This document shows, piece by piece, positions 15,796 through 29,725 of a stretch of 64,000 nucleotides of DNA. The position numbers were made by a program, and so were the translations under genes. Positions within the stretch are counted from its first letter, which is position 1; each line of letters opens with the position of its first letter. The DNA comes from Ecdyonurus torrentis (lineage: Eukaryota; Arthropoda; Insecta; Ephemeroptera; Heptageniidae), in assembly GCA_949318235.1 (NCBI GenBank), contig OX439131.1:5167964-5231963 (forward strand). Direction: 5' to 3'. Below the pieces are notes generated by a model that ran no database searches, was not told the DNA's origin, and was given only the letters and a program-made list of their open reading frames with translations.

Positions 15796-16934
15796 GTATA
15801 CGATAATACACTTCTGACCACATCACTTCAAGTTCCCACGCTTTTACATCATTAACTGTTCATTTTTTTTTAAATATCTACAAAAAATGTATTAAATATT
15901 AAATAATTTAACATAATGCTCATTTAAGCTGTATGTTAATTTAAAAATTAATACTTCATTATTTTTTTAATAATTATATACAAATATTATAATAATTTAC
16001 TAAACAATGAATAATAATAATGCATTTACAGTACTTTAAATTGATACAATTTAAATTTTATTGATTTTTTAAAATAAAATTATTATCATATCACTCGTTT
16101 TTATCTAACTATTTAAATTACAAGGAAACATATGGTATATATATTTTATTTTTAATTTCCTTTGCCCGACAATCAGGTCACATGGGGGGAGTTTATTTTT
16201 GCTTTTGTTTAGTGAAAAAAAGTAATAACTAATGAAGAGCCTTTCAGATTTTTTTCTTTGTAATCCGTTACTCTTTACCTCAAAATTTTTAATCACTGTC
16301 ATGTTACCTCCCTCTCCCTCTTACCACAAACCCTCTTTGTCATGGCTTTTTTTCAAAATGTAATGTATACTAATCCTTTAGTTCTTTAATATTAATTATT
16401 CTTTGTTTAAATTATTTTTAATACTTATTATACATTTTATTTCAATATATCCAACTTTTTTTTTATCATGTACATATATACATTTTTTTTGTCTTTTATA
16501 AACACTTGCAAAACTATTAAGCTAAGTGCTGGCTCCTATATATTTATATATATGGCTCCCTTCTCCTTTAATTTTGTACAAGGCTCATCTGAGAGTCGTT
16601 ATTAATGCTCTGTGTGACTGTTAGCTTGCCACAATATGCAGCTTACAAAAGAGAACTTAAAATTAAACCATCTCATCATTAAAGACTCCTTCTTGTCTAC
16701 AATACGTAACCACATAAAAAATACTTATATATTATTTTTTTTTAGCTTTATTTATTTATTTTATTAATATTTTATGTAAACTAAGAATTACAAATTTTAT
16801 AAAAATAATGATTTTAAAGGAAAAATCAAAAGAATGTAAAATTTTAAGAGTATAAAAAAAAAATCAGGTGATAATAAAAAAAAGTAAAGGGGGATTTTAT
16901 TACAACATTAATTTAGTTTACGATAAAACTTTAG
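15796..16934. other. No gene seen
   Basis: A+T-rich, pyrimidine-rich around 16300-16350. Nothing recognisable. Confidence 0.6.
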
Positions 16935-17009
16935 GTCATGAAACTGTTTCTCTGTGGGCAAATACCACATGTTTTTTCCTGCTTGGTCTAGAGAGAGAAA
17001 GAGAGTGAC

Positions 17010-17135
17010 ATTGGAGAGAGAGAGAGAGAGCGAGTCGATGGTCAACAGAAGACTAGCTAGTTATCTCCACCCTTATTTTGTGTTCCTGTAATACCATGAG
17101 AGAGAGAGGGGGGGGGGGGAAAGTAGAGAGAAATT
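17010..17135. repeat. Short (GA)n tracts and a G run
   Basis: GA tract near 17012-17030 and another from 17098, leading into an 11-base G run. The intervening sequence is of mixed composition. Confidence 0.8.
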
Positions 17136-17296
17136 GTCTTATCCATAATGTATTCCTTAGCATCGTAACTTGCTTGTAAAAAGCTCTGCCAGAACTATTC
17201 TACATCACTGCAGTGAAAGAAAGAGAGATAGAGGAAAGAGAGACTTAAATGTAGTTTTGTGCACTATTGGCCTTAAAACAATCAATAGTCCTTAGT

Positions 17297-17398
<102 letters not shown>

Positions 17399-17548
17399 AT
17401 ATAAATAAGTACCCTTCTCATCTTCTTGATGCTTTAAGACAATAGGCTAGTTACTCTATTAGCAAGACGTTTTCAACCGAAGGTAATATAGATTGTTATA
17501 TATATTTCTCTTTCTCTTTATATTATACAGATGTAATGTACTTCTAAA

Positions 17549-17551
<3 letters not shown>

Positions 17552-17613
<62 letters not shown>
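17552..17613. repeat. (CT)n microsatellite
   Basis: About 31 CT units, forming an inverted partner to the (GA)n array 93 bp downstream. Confidence 0.97.
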
Positions 17614-17615
<2 letters not shown>

Positions 17616-17703
17616 ATCGTTGTAACCCTACTGCAATTAATGTGGGTACGTGATACTCATTACAATTATTACTATAACGTAAGACTGCGTATTATATTAG
17701 AGA

Positions 17704-17706
<3 letters not shown>

Positions 17707-17758
<52 letters not shown>
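17707..17758. repeat. (GA)n microsatellite
   Basis: About 26 GA units. Together with the upstream (CT)n it could form a long hairpin in single-stranded DNA or RNA. Confidence 0.97.
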
Positions 17759-17761
<3 letters not shown>

Positions 17762-18660
17762 CATACAAAGAGATGACATAATTGCAAAACTCCCCATCCC
17801 CCCTCTTTCTCTTTGCAAAGCTATTTTATTGTGTTTTAGTCTCATCAAGAATAAAGTATTATTTTCTAAATGAGCAATAAATGTATTTGATAATAATATT
17901 TCATTTTGTGTTGTTTGACTCATAACAAAAGTTACTAACCCTTATTTACTTTCCATTTGTAATTATAGAAATTAATTATTAATTTTATTTATTCTTACTT
18001 GATGACGTAGTTTTGATTGTAAGAAATTTTTAGAAGCTTATGAATGAGATAAAATCACATAGCAATAAATATTTCTACTTAAAAATAATGAAGTTCAATT
18101 CTCTCATGAACTATATTGCAGAAATTTATTAAAATAATTTTTTTTATTGACACAGGCGAATCATAACAAGAAGTTACAATAAGCGTTTGTCGTGCCATAA
18201 TATTTACAATTTATGTACAATAACTAGAGTCTATTGAAACAAATTTTGCAATTAGTTGAAAAGGTTCCGTGGAACCAAACAACATATCAATATCATCAAT
18301 TTTTAAATTTATATCAAAACACTCAGTCAATTTGTTGTATTCTTTGAACATTAAAATAATTTTAAACGTTGACTCAGTTTCTCACATTTGTCAGTATAGT
18401 GATGGTAGTTATTCTATATTTTTGCTGGTGATACAGTATGAACTCTTTTTATATAATTTTTTATTTTATGGAGAGCAAGTAGAATAGTTTTTTTTTAACA
18501 CACAAAACATTATATGAAAAGTCCAAAATAATTAATGCATTGAAAATTTTTTTTCTATAATCGGGCATTATCCAAACGAGGCACTAATGAAAAAGGACCA
18601 AGATATCACATAGCCTGTTTCAATAAAAAATCATATTTGTATGTATGTTTTTACCACGTG

Positions 18661-19040
18661 TTTTGTTGTTGTTGTTGTTGTTGTTGTTGTTGCTTTAACT
18701 AAACTTTACTGAGGTACTGGTAATTTTGCAACTGCATTTCTACACCTTGAATCTGCCGAAACCCTGTGTTTATGTGTTTGTTCAAATTCATCAAAAACGG
18801 GTTGCCCACGGCCTAGCAATTATCCCGGCATTCACAATAACAGACTGAGGAAACCATGGAAACGCTCAGTCACGATAGTTGATAAAGTTAACCTCAACTC
18901 CCGTATCTTCAAGCATGCTCCAGCATGTTACCGAATTTTGTATACGGTATACGTAAAAGTCTTACCAGGACTGGGATCGAACCCGCGACCTATTGCATGC
19001 AAAACGGATGCGTGAACCACTTTTTTTTTTGCCACTAGAC
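18661..19040 (-). repeat. tRNA-derived SINE with conserved central domain and (CAA)n tail
   Basis: Read on the minus strand, the head contains a perfect B box, gggttcgatccc (18973-18984), preceded by an A-box-like gtggttcacgcatccg. The head seems interrupted by ten A residues (19021-19030 on the plus strand) between tctagtggc and gtggttcacg. A central segment at 18801-18863 contains ccatggtttcctcag and ends gccgtgggcaac. The element ends in a (CAA)n tail, seen as (TTG)n at 18663-18692. The same central segment occurs in the SINE at 22985-23312, which has a different head. From memory, arthropod and other invertebrate SINEs carry a similar conserved domain; this was not checked. Confidence 0.75.
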
Positions 19041-19110
19041 ATTTTACAGAGTGCAGAATATAGAATACAGAGTATAATTATTTGTCACGGACAAGAAAGA
19101 GTTGCTGTTA

Positions 19111-19113
19111 CCC

Positions 19114-19145
<32 letters not shown>

Positions 19146-19147
19146 TT
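19111..19147. repeat. C run followed by T run
   Basis: Eleven C then about 26 T, followed by gcat. Lies about 70 bp upstream (minus-strand sense) of the SINE at 18661-19040. Confidence 0.95.
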
Positions 19148-19497
19148 GCATAAAGTTACATGAAAATGTATTGAAAATATTTACAAAAACATATTACAAT
19201 TATTAGTAAAAATTCTCATTATAAATCATCTCCTTTATATAATTAATATATAATTATATATAATTAACATATTAAAATAATTAAAAATAAAATTAAGGTA
19301 ATTTTATTCATAACTATATTATAAAAATTTAATAATCTAATAGTTTTACTTTAAATATATAATAATGACAAAAAAAAATTATATATCAAATTTTATCATT
19401 AAACAATAATTTTTTTATGTTAATTTTGAGGGTTAGAAAAGCAATTTAGTTTGTGATAATGAAGTTTGCTACACCACCCCACCCTCTTTTAGTCATG

Positions 19498-19498
<1 letters not shown>

Positions 19499-19532
<34 letters not shown>
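19499..19532. repeat. (TA)n microsatellite
   Basis: About 17 TA units. Confidence 0.95.
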
Positions 19533-19534
<2 letters not shown>

Positions 19535-21387
19535 TAGTCGTTTTCCTTGCAAAATAAGCAAGAACACACATCCACCACCATGTGGAGGAGGGAGGTAGTG
19601 TGGGGGTGGAGTGGAGCTAACACACACTCTTCCTAAACATGATTAATTAGTAAAGTAGACGACTTGTTTGCCATGAATCTTGTGCTAATTATGTATTATA
19701 TAAAGCACACTCTCCCTCTCTTCTATCTCTGATATAATAATGAACACAATCTTTATATTATTTTCATGTTGTCTTAATATAAAATCTAATAATATAACAT
19801 ATAATACGATATTTAATGTAGTTATAAATAATAATCAATGTTTTAAAATTTTAATATATATCTATATCTCTCTTCTTCTTCTTTTTTTGGTTCATATTTA
19901 TTGTATTTAATATCAAGTATAATAAATAATATTTTAGTATATAGTATATATTATGATATTTAATCTTTATTAAATTTATTGTTTGAGATTTTATAAGATA
20001 GGATAATATATTAACGATGTGTTTGAAATTTTAATATTTCTGAATATACTGTACAGTATATTACATAACTGATAATATATTTATATAGGTTTTAATATAG
20101 CTCAATAATATTGTTTTATTTAATGTATAAGTCTTTTAAATACATTTTAATTACAATGCTTTGTAACTTGATTAATCAATGCAATAGACTTTGATAATTT
20201 AAACTTTTAAGTATTTTTTTGGAAATTGCAGACAAAATCTTGAGTTTATTATTATTATATTTCATTTAAGAGCAGTATTAATGTTGAATGCTCTTTTTTT
20301 TTAACTGTTGCTCTTACAGAAGAAAGAAAAAACAAAAACGCTCCTAACCACACACAACATGAGTCAATAGCAAGTGATATAATAAAAAGTAAATGTATGA
20401 GATGAAGTGGACTAGTACAACCGTCTTGTTATTATATCCTATACCGCACTGTTGTGTAAGCTGATCGTAGGAGAATGAAATACAATAATCAATTTTAAAT
20501 ATGATACCTATGACTTGGTATATATACCATTACCATCACTGTCCGGAGATATAAATAGACATGTCCAATCTAAACATTTCTCCTATAACCTTTTACCTGT
20601 GACACACTGGCAAACGTACGGGTATCAACATTACAGAGAACACAAGCACACACTCACTGTCAGTATACACTATACAGTATACCGCGACCTCTGATAAAGC
20701 TTCAGATCCTCTGAAAAGCAATTCACGATCTATAAAGTTCTTTTTGTTAATTTTCTTTAAAAACTAAAATATATCGGTGAAATGATAAATAAATTTTAAT
20801 TTTAAGTGTGTATTGGGAAAGTTTAAAAACCAGCAAAAGAAAAGCCACTTAAATATGTAATTATAGCATCATTTATAAAAAATAATATATTTTACAATAC
20901 AATCTCTAAAATACGTTTTTAAGTATTTTTAGCTACTTTATAAATCTGCTAAAATTTTAAAATCTTTATTGCATTAAAACAAAACAAAAAAAAGTATGAA
21001 ATTATTTTAACCTAGTTTTCTTATGACAATTAAATATTAATTAATTACATGATGTAAGTTTTTACACACATATTTTTTGTGCTATAAAATTCATATCATT
21101 TCATTATGAATATAAATTAGTTATTCACTGAACTGGAAAATGAAGTTAAACCCACATTCTATATAATCCTAATGCACTACTATAACTTAAATAACAAGGT
21201 AATAATAATATTATTATTGCTTAAAATCTCAGGTGCATAATACTACATTATAATATAATTCATATATACTAACACAAAAATATTACATTACTTTTAGAAT
21301 CCGCATTAATTTATCTTGTAACTTTTGAATACGAAACTTTTCAACATTAACTATAACATAAGGTATAATATTTTCAACAATAAAGTC
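19533..21387. other. No gene seen
   Basis: A+T-rich, apart from G+C-richer patches at 19560-19640 and 20560-20720. No frame, fold or repeat partner recognised. Confidence 0.55.

Positions 21388-21469
<82 letters not shown>
21388..21469. repeat. (TA)n microsatellite
   Basis: About 40 units with one aat interruption near the start. Confidence 0.97.
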
Positions 21470-21470
<1 letters not shown>

Positions 21471-21927
21471 CAAATAAATATTGTATTATAAATGAGGGCA
21501 AACAATCGCAAAAGTATGAAATCTTATGCCTTGCAGGTTAATGTTATTTTAAATCTATATATTATATTACTCTTTCTGCATAGTAAAATAATATTTCTTA
21601 CTTTTTTTTTCTTTTTTTTTCAGCTTTTGGTTTCTGTATAGTTATAAATAATACAAAGCTGCTGACTATGTTAATAATATTATAATATTTTATCTATTAT
21701 TGTTATAAAAAAAATATAGAATAATATTATAGTACTATAACAAGGAATGGTATCATTAAAATATAATGATTATTTTTTTTAGCTTCTACGTAGTATAATA
21801 TTATATATTATAATAATAATAATAATATTCTGTCGATATATATGTTCTTAATGTATTGTATTTCGTTGCTCTTTACTATAATATTTTGAAAGTTAAAGCA
21901 GAGAAGTGGCTTTTACCCTCATGCTCT

Positions 21928-21930
<3 letters not shown>

Positions 21931-22010
<80 letters not shown>
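21931..22010. repeat. (CT)n microsatellite, 40 units
   Basis: Uninterrupted CT array; inverted partner of the (GA)n array at 22346-22411. Confidence 0.98.
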
Positions 22011-22013
<3 letters not shown>

Positions 22014-22345
22014 AGTTATATACTGTATATATAATTCAAAGCAATCTCAAACCAGAACCTTTTAAGATTAAATAAAACATTTACTAGCAATTCTGCTGGT
22101 CTCACGCCTTTACCCTACCAGCCAGCCACTTCTTCTCCTATACTTTGCTTTGCCTTATTATGACAGAAAATATAGAGCAACTTTTCTCTCGTTTTCATGT
22201 TCACGCGAGAAATATAAGAAGAAAAAAACTCAAAAGTAATTACAACAAAAAACATTTTCTTCACTTCATTCCTTTTCTTTTCATTTCTTTAATAAAAAAA
22301 ATATATATAGAGATAAATTTTTATATTACAAGTTAACAAAATGTA

Positions 22346-22411
<66 letters not shown>
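22346..22411. repeat. (GA)n microsatellite
   Basis: GA array of about 30 units, about 340 bp from the opposing CT array. Confidence 0.97.
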
Positions 22412-22414
<3 letters not shown>

Positions 22415-22984
22415 TAATTTAATTTTGATATACAGATATTTAAATGTTATTTAACACATACTTATCATAATACTTTTTTTTTCTCAAGTATATACTTTGC
22501 TTGCTTTGTTCTAATTTTAAAAGAGTTTTTATGAATTGCTTTTTTCAAAAGTGGAGAAGAGGAAGCTCTTAAGGAAATAATCTTACATTATTTGTCAAGC
22601 ACTGTGTATTTTTTTCCTAACGCTTATACACTCATGTTTTCATTTTTAAAAATATATATATTTTTTTTAACTTGTCATTTTTATGAATAAAAAATTACAA
22701 TTAAATTATAAGAGATTATTTTAATTTAAGCTTCAAGTAACCAAAAAGTTTATTTTTACTTTGTATATAATTAATTTAATTTTTTTCCCTTGTCAAATAA
22801 TGAACAGATAATATTACAATAATACTTATAGCAGTTCGTGATATACCACTAATCCAAAGACAACACTTTTTTGTTTTGCTCAAACTTAATAAATTTGATA
22901 ACATTTTCACATATGACAACTTTCATCAGATTCCCCCCGCCTCCATTTTGTGTTATCCTGCTACACATTTTCCGTAGTCCCGTC

Positions 22985-23312
22985 AAGCCAAAGTCTTATC
23001 AACAGGTACAATGAAGGTTGCACACACGAGCCAGCCACGGCTAAATACACAGCGTGGCATTCGCTATGACAGCTCAGAGAAACCGTGGAAACCTTAAAGA
23101 GGCTGGACGTTACAATCACATCAATCATGCACCTCCCGAATGCTGCATGTACTGTACGTCGTCATTGAATGCATGTAAACATGCATCGTTTAACGTGTTG
23201 TGTGTTCTGACACTTCACGTACTGTACTCACCCAGCAGTGGCTCGAACCACTCGGTGAGGAGTACTGTACTGAGTTACGAGTCAGCTGCCTTCACCACTA
23301 GGCCATACCTGC
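22985..23312 (-). repeat. tRNA-derived SINE, second family, same central domain
   Basis: On the minus strand the head starts near 23312 with an A box (tatggcctagtggtgaag). The B box is ggttcgagcc (23240-23249). About 150 bp further on, the segment at 23035-23092 matches the central domain of the 18.7-kb SINE: ccacggtttctc, then gaatgcc, then gccgtgg. The tail end near 22985 is not clear. An apparent 101-codon plus-strand frame lies across this element and is a by-product of it. Confidence 0.7.
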
Positions 23313-23972
23313 AACTGGGTCATATTGCTGTAAACCTAGTGATATTTTTTTTTCCATAAGGAAAGCATTAAGTTAACAAATTGTACACGAAGTTTATTGC
23401 AACAATTAAAAAAATTCTAATGCAAGTCGTGGAATTCAGCTGTCTTTTCTTATCACAAATTTCAGAAACAAGATTTTTGTTTTAAGAAGATATATTGGAA
23501 AATAATCAAAGTATGCACAACAATACACTGAGAAAACATATTTATCTTTTCTCACACAATTTTACATCTTTGTGACAGTAATCACAATTGGTTTTGATGA
23601 GCCAACAAAGCATCAGTTTGTTTTGAGAAAACATTGATATTTTATAAGAGATAATACATGAAATGTGTGCTGACTGTGCTCCATTAGATAGCCAACAGTA
23701 ACTCAATGTTACTTGTAAATAAAATACATAATATTGTAATAAATAGTCAAGGTGGAAACATGGATATGATGAATCACAACGTACAAAAGTTTGGACAATA
23801 ATAGTTTTTCATTTCACGTCTATAATAACAACATAAATATCTTCTGCTGACTACATGCAAGGATATTATTTTTTTTTTAAACATACCTTCTTTCAGTGTA
23901 TTCAGATGCATATTTATTTATTTGTTGTAATTTAGCGCAGCAAAATAGTTTTTCGCATTAAAAAAATTTATA

Positions 23973-24101
23973 TAGTTGTACTAGTTGTAGGTAGGTCATA
24001 GTTGCCGGCAAACAGAGATGTTTTTCACGCAATCTACAAGAAAAAAAAAAGAAAAAAAACAAACGATAAACACCCCAGCCTGCCAATAACTAGTACAACT
24101 A
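23973..24101. repeat. Inverted-repeat element, 14-bp exact termini
   Basis: tagttgtactagtt (23973-23986) is repeated in inverse at 24088-24101, and similarity continues inwards (ggtagg against ggcagg). The interior is G+C-richer at both ends with an A-rich middle. Probably a short MITE of about 130 bp. Confidence 0.5.
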
Positions 24102-24917
24102 TCATATTTATTAATTAACTTCAGAAAGTTAAAACAAATAAATAAATAAATATTTGAAGGCACATTGTTATAATAGACGTAAAATGTCAATGTATTTTCA
24201 TTGTGCAACAATCCAAATTTGTTACGTAGTATAACCTAGCCCCGTGAATGTTATAACGAACGCCGGTGCACCTCCTCGTTATCTTATGTCATTTGTAAAA
24301 CCTGATTTAAGGAATATTCTAAAAATGCACATACAATATTATGTTGTTATTTTTATGAAATATAAAAAAAAAGTGTATTATAAATTATTGATATAATTTA
24401 TAAAAATATGTGAAATTTTAGGTGTATAAGTAAATCAGGTAAAATGTAAGCTCGAAAACAATAAAAAAAGTACTGTTTATTGATTAAAATGATATAAAAA
24501 ACGTGGTTGATAAAATGTCTCTTTCATATTTTCTTATTTAAAAAAATATAAATTATTTTATGTCTTTTTAAAAAATATATTGGTTCAATACGGTAAATAG
24601 TTAATCAAAATATAAACTCTGTATATTTTAACAAAAATATCTTCTTCAAATAAAATAATTAGAAAAAAAAAAGTAAACGGAGTTCATTTTAATGACTAAG
24701 ATATTACAAATGTAATGATAATATGAGAATAATTAAAAGCTGAAGAAGAGCAAAAATATTAAGAAAGAGGCAAATTGTAATTACTTAATCAAGAAAATGA
24801 AGATGTTCAAGAAATTATCTTAACTTTCTTTTCTTGAAATTGCTGTTAATTTTTTTTTCAATCTTAAACTTTTTCAATTGGAAATCAATGTCATAAAGAT
24901 TGAGAGAGTTAGAGAAT

Positions 24918-24924
<7 letters not shown>

Positions 24925-24965
<41 letters not shown>
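24925..24965. repeat. (GA)n microsatellite
   Basis: About 20 GA units preceded by imperfect GA-rich sequence. Confidence 0.95.
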
Positions 24966-24968
<3 letters not shown>

Positions 24969-26649
24969 GTCCACTCGAGACGTTTTTACCTGAATTTACC
25001 TTCCAAAGTCTCATTAGTCAAAATGAAAAAGTCATCTCAGTCGTTTCAAGTATCTTATCGATATATTAAACATTAATTTAAATTGAGTCTTAAAATATTC
25101 TTCTTTTAAAAAAATATTTATATTATTTTAAGAACATATTTTTAGTGTTGAATAAAGATAAAAAAAAACTGGTTAAATTGATGAGTTATAAATTTTGTTT
25201 ATTTATACATAACAAAAATAATTTAACTAACAAAATATGAAATATCATTTTACAATTTTTTTTTGTTATATATGTAAAAATTCTCTTATATAGAAAAAAA
25301 AAATAGAAAGCTTTTGTATAAATGTACATTTTATTTGAGTATATTTCTAACAGAGTATACGGAATAACATAATGATGGTAGTTTTATGTAAGACCGACGC
25401 TTGAAAAGCTTATTTCCCAAGAGCAATCTTCCTAGCTAGATCTGCAAATTCAACGATTCAAGAACTTCTTTCTTTCTCTCTCTATGTAACTTTTTTATAT
25501 ATAATATAATATGAATTTCCATTCTTTTTCTATTTATTCGGAAAATATATACAAAAATAAAATAAGAAAAAAAATCTGAAGGGGGAGTAAGACATAAAAT
25601 GCCAAGTAGTTGTAAATTAATGATAGAATAAAGAAGGAAAAAAGAAAATCATATAATATACTTCTATCGATGAAGTTATTCACACCGGATATATACCTTT
25701 TTATCGGTTTGTGAGAAACGGATAATCTAAAAAGTTTATCAAATTATGATTATAATATTGAACTTAATGTTGAGTAAACTTTACACTGATCAACATATTG
25801 TATACAAAAAATAGGGGATGTTTCCGGTGCAGTGAGATGAAAAGATCTTTTAGTAGAAGTATAATGATTGTGTTCCAATATTACTAGGGAATCTTATTGT
25901 TTTGTGTATCACCCTTATATACACATCTTTAGACTTCCTCCCTAGAAAGAAGTGACTCACGCTTTTTTATTCTTACTTACAAATAGATAGAAAAAAAGAG
26001 GAAGAATTGCAATGCATTAGAGTGCAGTAAAGTGAACACATCATGTTAGAAAATTTTCTATTGTTGTATAGAATGAATGCTGAGTAAGCATTTTTTTTAT
26101 TTCTTAACGCTCGATAATATTACGCCAGGGATTTAAAATGACTACCTGTAACTTTATCTTAATACATATAATATACTAGTAATATATTAATTATTTAAAT
26201 TATATAATATTTTATAGTATCTTTATATTAACTTAAAAGGTTGCAATTTATTAATTAATATACTTTAATATCTTAAGAGAATACAAACTTTAGAAATAAT
26301 ATCAATAATTTTATGTTTTTCATACTTATATATTATTATTATTACTTTAGGAAATTTTCAAAACAAAGAATAAAATAATTTCTATTTCTTTAATTAAGCC
26401 ATAATTTTTGAGTTAATTATTTAATTTAAGATGACAGAATATTAAAGTGGAACTATATTGATTATGTAAAGGTGCGTTTACATAAAACAAAATTACAAAC
26501 TTGAATTAGCGCTGTATAATATAGATATAGCGGAGCGGAGCGTGTAAATTTAGTAACATTTACATAATGGCCTATTGAGTTAAATTTATACTTCAAAGCT
26601 TCAATTTATAAACAAAAAATTATGTGTGTTTTATACTAAAATCAGTGTT

Positions 26650-26680
26650 TTTTTTTTTTTTTTTTTTTGTTTTTTTTTGC
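26650..26680. repeat. Poly(T) run with one G
   Basis: T run broken once by G, then gccg. Confidence 0.9.
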
Positions 26681-27759
26681 CGTCAGTAATTATTTTTTTC
26701 ATATGAGCATATCTCTTTTTTTAATAACAATTTTCTAAATAAAACACAAATAAATTAATTCTCATGTTAAGTAATATTTTACTAAAAATTATGGCATATA
26801 AGAAACAATTGGTTTTTTTTATAGTAAAAAGTTATTGATTTGATCGTTCGTCATTAACTGTCAATTTTTATATTGTTTTTGACAATCTATTTCTATTGAT
26901 TGATTATTTTAAAACAGTGCATTAGGTATAAAAAAAATATTTGAAAAAAAAAACTCACTTTATTTCTTTCAACTCATTATATTAGAAAAATGAAAAGTTA
27001 GGGAAAAGTAAATGCCCTTGTGTCGATAAAATAAATGTGAACTATTAGTTCTAAAAGTCGCGACATAAAGCTAAACAACTGGAATTGAGCATTAGTCGGC
27101 ATGATACAGCCATGATAAATGGTTTCTATTTATATTTCGACAAATTCACTATCAATCCTTGAAAATAACATTTTGTGTAAAACTTATTTCTGCTTTTAAT
27201 GAAAATATCATAACAATTTTTCTCTTAAAGCAATTTGCAAACATCATTAGTTTCCCACTAAAAGTGCAATAAAAAAACTTTTAAGAAGTTTTACATGACA
27301 AATATAAAAACATAAATTATCAAAAAAATGAAATTATTATTGCGAAGTGTAATAATGTAAACATTACTAAATTTACGTTGGAAAAGATTTTATAAAAAAA
27401 CTACTTTTTATATAATACGCTTTAAGAAAAGGAAGAAGATAAAAAAATTAGATTTGTTACCAAAAATTGTTAAAAACAAAAACTAATACATATTTTTGAA
27501 CAAATACATGTTAAATAATTAAAAAAAAATGCAATTCCGAAACCAAAATTAAAGAAAAATGAAAAGAAAAAGGAAGATATAAAAAAAAATCTGGGCACTT
27601 TATCCGTAATATACAAACAATTGCTTACACAAAGAAGATAACAAATATATATCTTTTAAGTGAAACCATTTATTACGTCTTTTTATATAATATGTTCTAT
27701 AAGATTTTTATATTTTATGGAATGAATCATGACTTTTTGATTACCAACATTTGTGGTAC

Positions 27760-27900
27760 ATTAGGCTAAAAATCCATCCTGAGACATGGTCAGAGGGATC
27801 ACAAAGCAGTATAGCAAGGCAAAGTTGCGTGTATTTCGCGGTTCACATGGGACTTCTTATACATAGCCAAATGTGACACTAGGGACACACATTTCTTATC
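27760..27900. other. G+C-richer patch of unknown role
   Basis: A 140-bp mixed-composition patch (cctgagacatggtcagag to gacactagggacacac) without simple repeats or long frames. May be a conserved non-coding element. Confidence 0.2.
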
Positions 27901-29499
27901 TTTTACGCTCTACACGACTGTTAAAAAGTTAGAAAACAATAGTTTTGTAATGGATTTTTCTTTACTATGTGACTAGAATAATTTTGTATCTCATGTTCAA
28001 ACAGAAAAAAAAAGTACTCATGAGTAACATAAGTTATAACACAAAAATTGATTATTTTTGTTAACATATTTTTAGTATTATTTTTCATATAATTTTATCT
28101 TGTATGAACATATTAGTACTAAAATTCATTGGTTTAGAAAATGATGTTTTTTTACTTTGATTGAAAAATATGTATATATAGTATATATAAAATATTGATT
28201 TTTCAGTCTTAATTAAAATATGACATCTCTTATAAACCAATATCTTTGAAATGACAGCAGGAAAGGATTTTAAACGTAAATTTTATTTTGTTCCCATTTT
28301 TAATTCTCACATCAATAAAAAAATGTTACATCTGTGTTTACACACGTAGTTTTTTACTTTAAAAAACGTAGAAATATAAAACGCTTTCTAGTACTTTTTT
28401 ATGTATTACAACTTTTAAACCTACATATTAGGATTACTAGTTAAAAATACTCAATTAAAGGGGATATATATATTTATTTTAAATAAAATTGTGGGAAACG
28501 CTGATGTTTTTGAAGCAAAAACTAGTATTGAGTGTTATTGGCTCTGAATTTTAATAAAAATGATAAAATTCCATTCCAAATAACAAATAATACAGGGCAG
28601 TACTGTAACTTTATCTATTTTTATTTCCTACAGTAAGCTCTAAAGAACATAAGTAAATAATTTTAGTTTCCTCACTTGTCATATTGTATGACCCAGTAAA
28701 CACAAGAAACTTCTCTTACAATATGACTCTGAAATTTTTTATTTTAGTAGAAATTTCTATTAAAAATCAACACACACGAAAGATAAAATAACATCAAAGT
28801 TTTTGCTTTTGAAAAGTACAAAGATGTACAGTAAAAAAAAAAGAGTGATAGGGATGTTCATGGACCGTGATCGTGTACGAGTCTATGGAACTAGATGCTT
28901 TTTTTGGCTTTGCTTTCGCGTCAGCACCTCTCTCTTTCTCTCTAGCCCCTCTATGTTCACACATTTTGCCCTAACTCGATTGTCTGACGACTTAAAAACT
29001 TTGCTATAGTCTGCCTACTGCCTTTGTTACGATATTGTGTGTTACGATATGTAGCAACTAAAATTGATTTTTCTTAATCATATTACGTTGATATTTTGTT
29101 AAACTCAAATCACACGTTAAGTTTTAATCTCTTATTAATCCATTATATATATGGTTAAATGCATTTAGAATTATTGTGTGTAGAAATTCTATACAGTTAT
29201 TATGATGTATGTAGGTTTATCTTTATCACACAATATTGAGTACTGTGTTAATATTTTAGCTCATTCTAATTTGTTATTATTACTAAGCTTATATTATTTT
29301 GTTCCAGATTTTATTTCAATATTTTATAAAATACAGTAGTTGACTTTTGTAATTAAAAATTTAAATTGTTGCATTTATGATGATCATAATTGATTTCTAA
29401 TGAGAAAACTATTATTATTATATCTACTACAATAAAACTTATAAATTTGAAAGGTACGTGTTTATTCATACATCGACATTATATTATAGTTGAAGATAC

Positions 29500-29507
<8 letters not shown>

Positions 29508-29583
<76 letters not shown>
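29508..29583. repeat. (TA)n microsatellite
   Basis: About 38 TA units; creates a false Tyr-Ile repeat frame. Confidence 0.97.
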
Positions 29584-29586
<3 letters not shown>

Positions 29587-29694
29587 TTTGATGATATTAA
29601 TTATATTATCATTTTAAGTTTTTGGTATGTCGTCAGACAGTTACATCCAGGACTTTTCTTGAGATATTTTTGGTGAGATTGCTCATCCGCGTGC

Positions 29695-29699
<5 letters not shown>

Positions 29700-29725
<26 letters not shown>
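29700..29725. repeat. (GA)n microsatellite
   Basis: About 13 GA units, 117 bp after the TA array. Confidence 0.93.

Larger units (their letters stand above)
24966..29507. other. No gene seen
   Basis: Mostly A+T-rich, with a T run and the mixed patch at 27760-27900. A gcggagcggagcg motif at about 26530 is isolated. Confidence 0.55.

Noticed and set aside
23054..23359. 101-codon plus-strand frame
   Set aside because: It lies across the minus-strand SINE and its head, so it is a by-product of that repeat.
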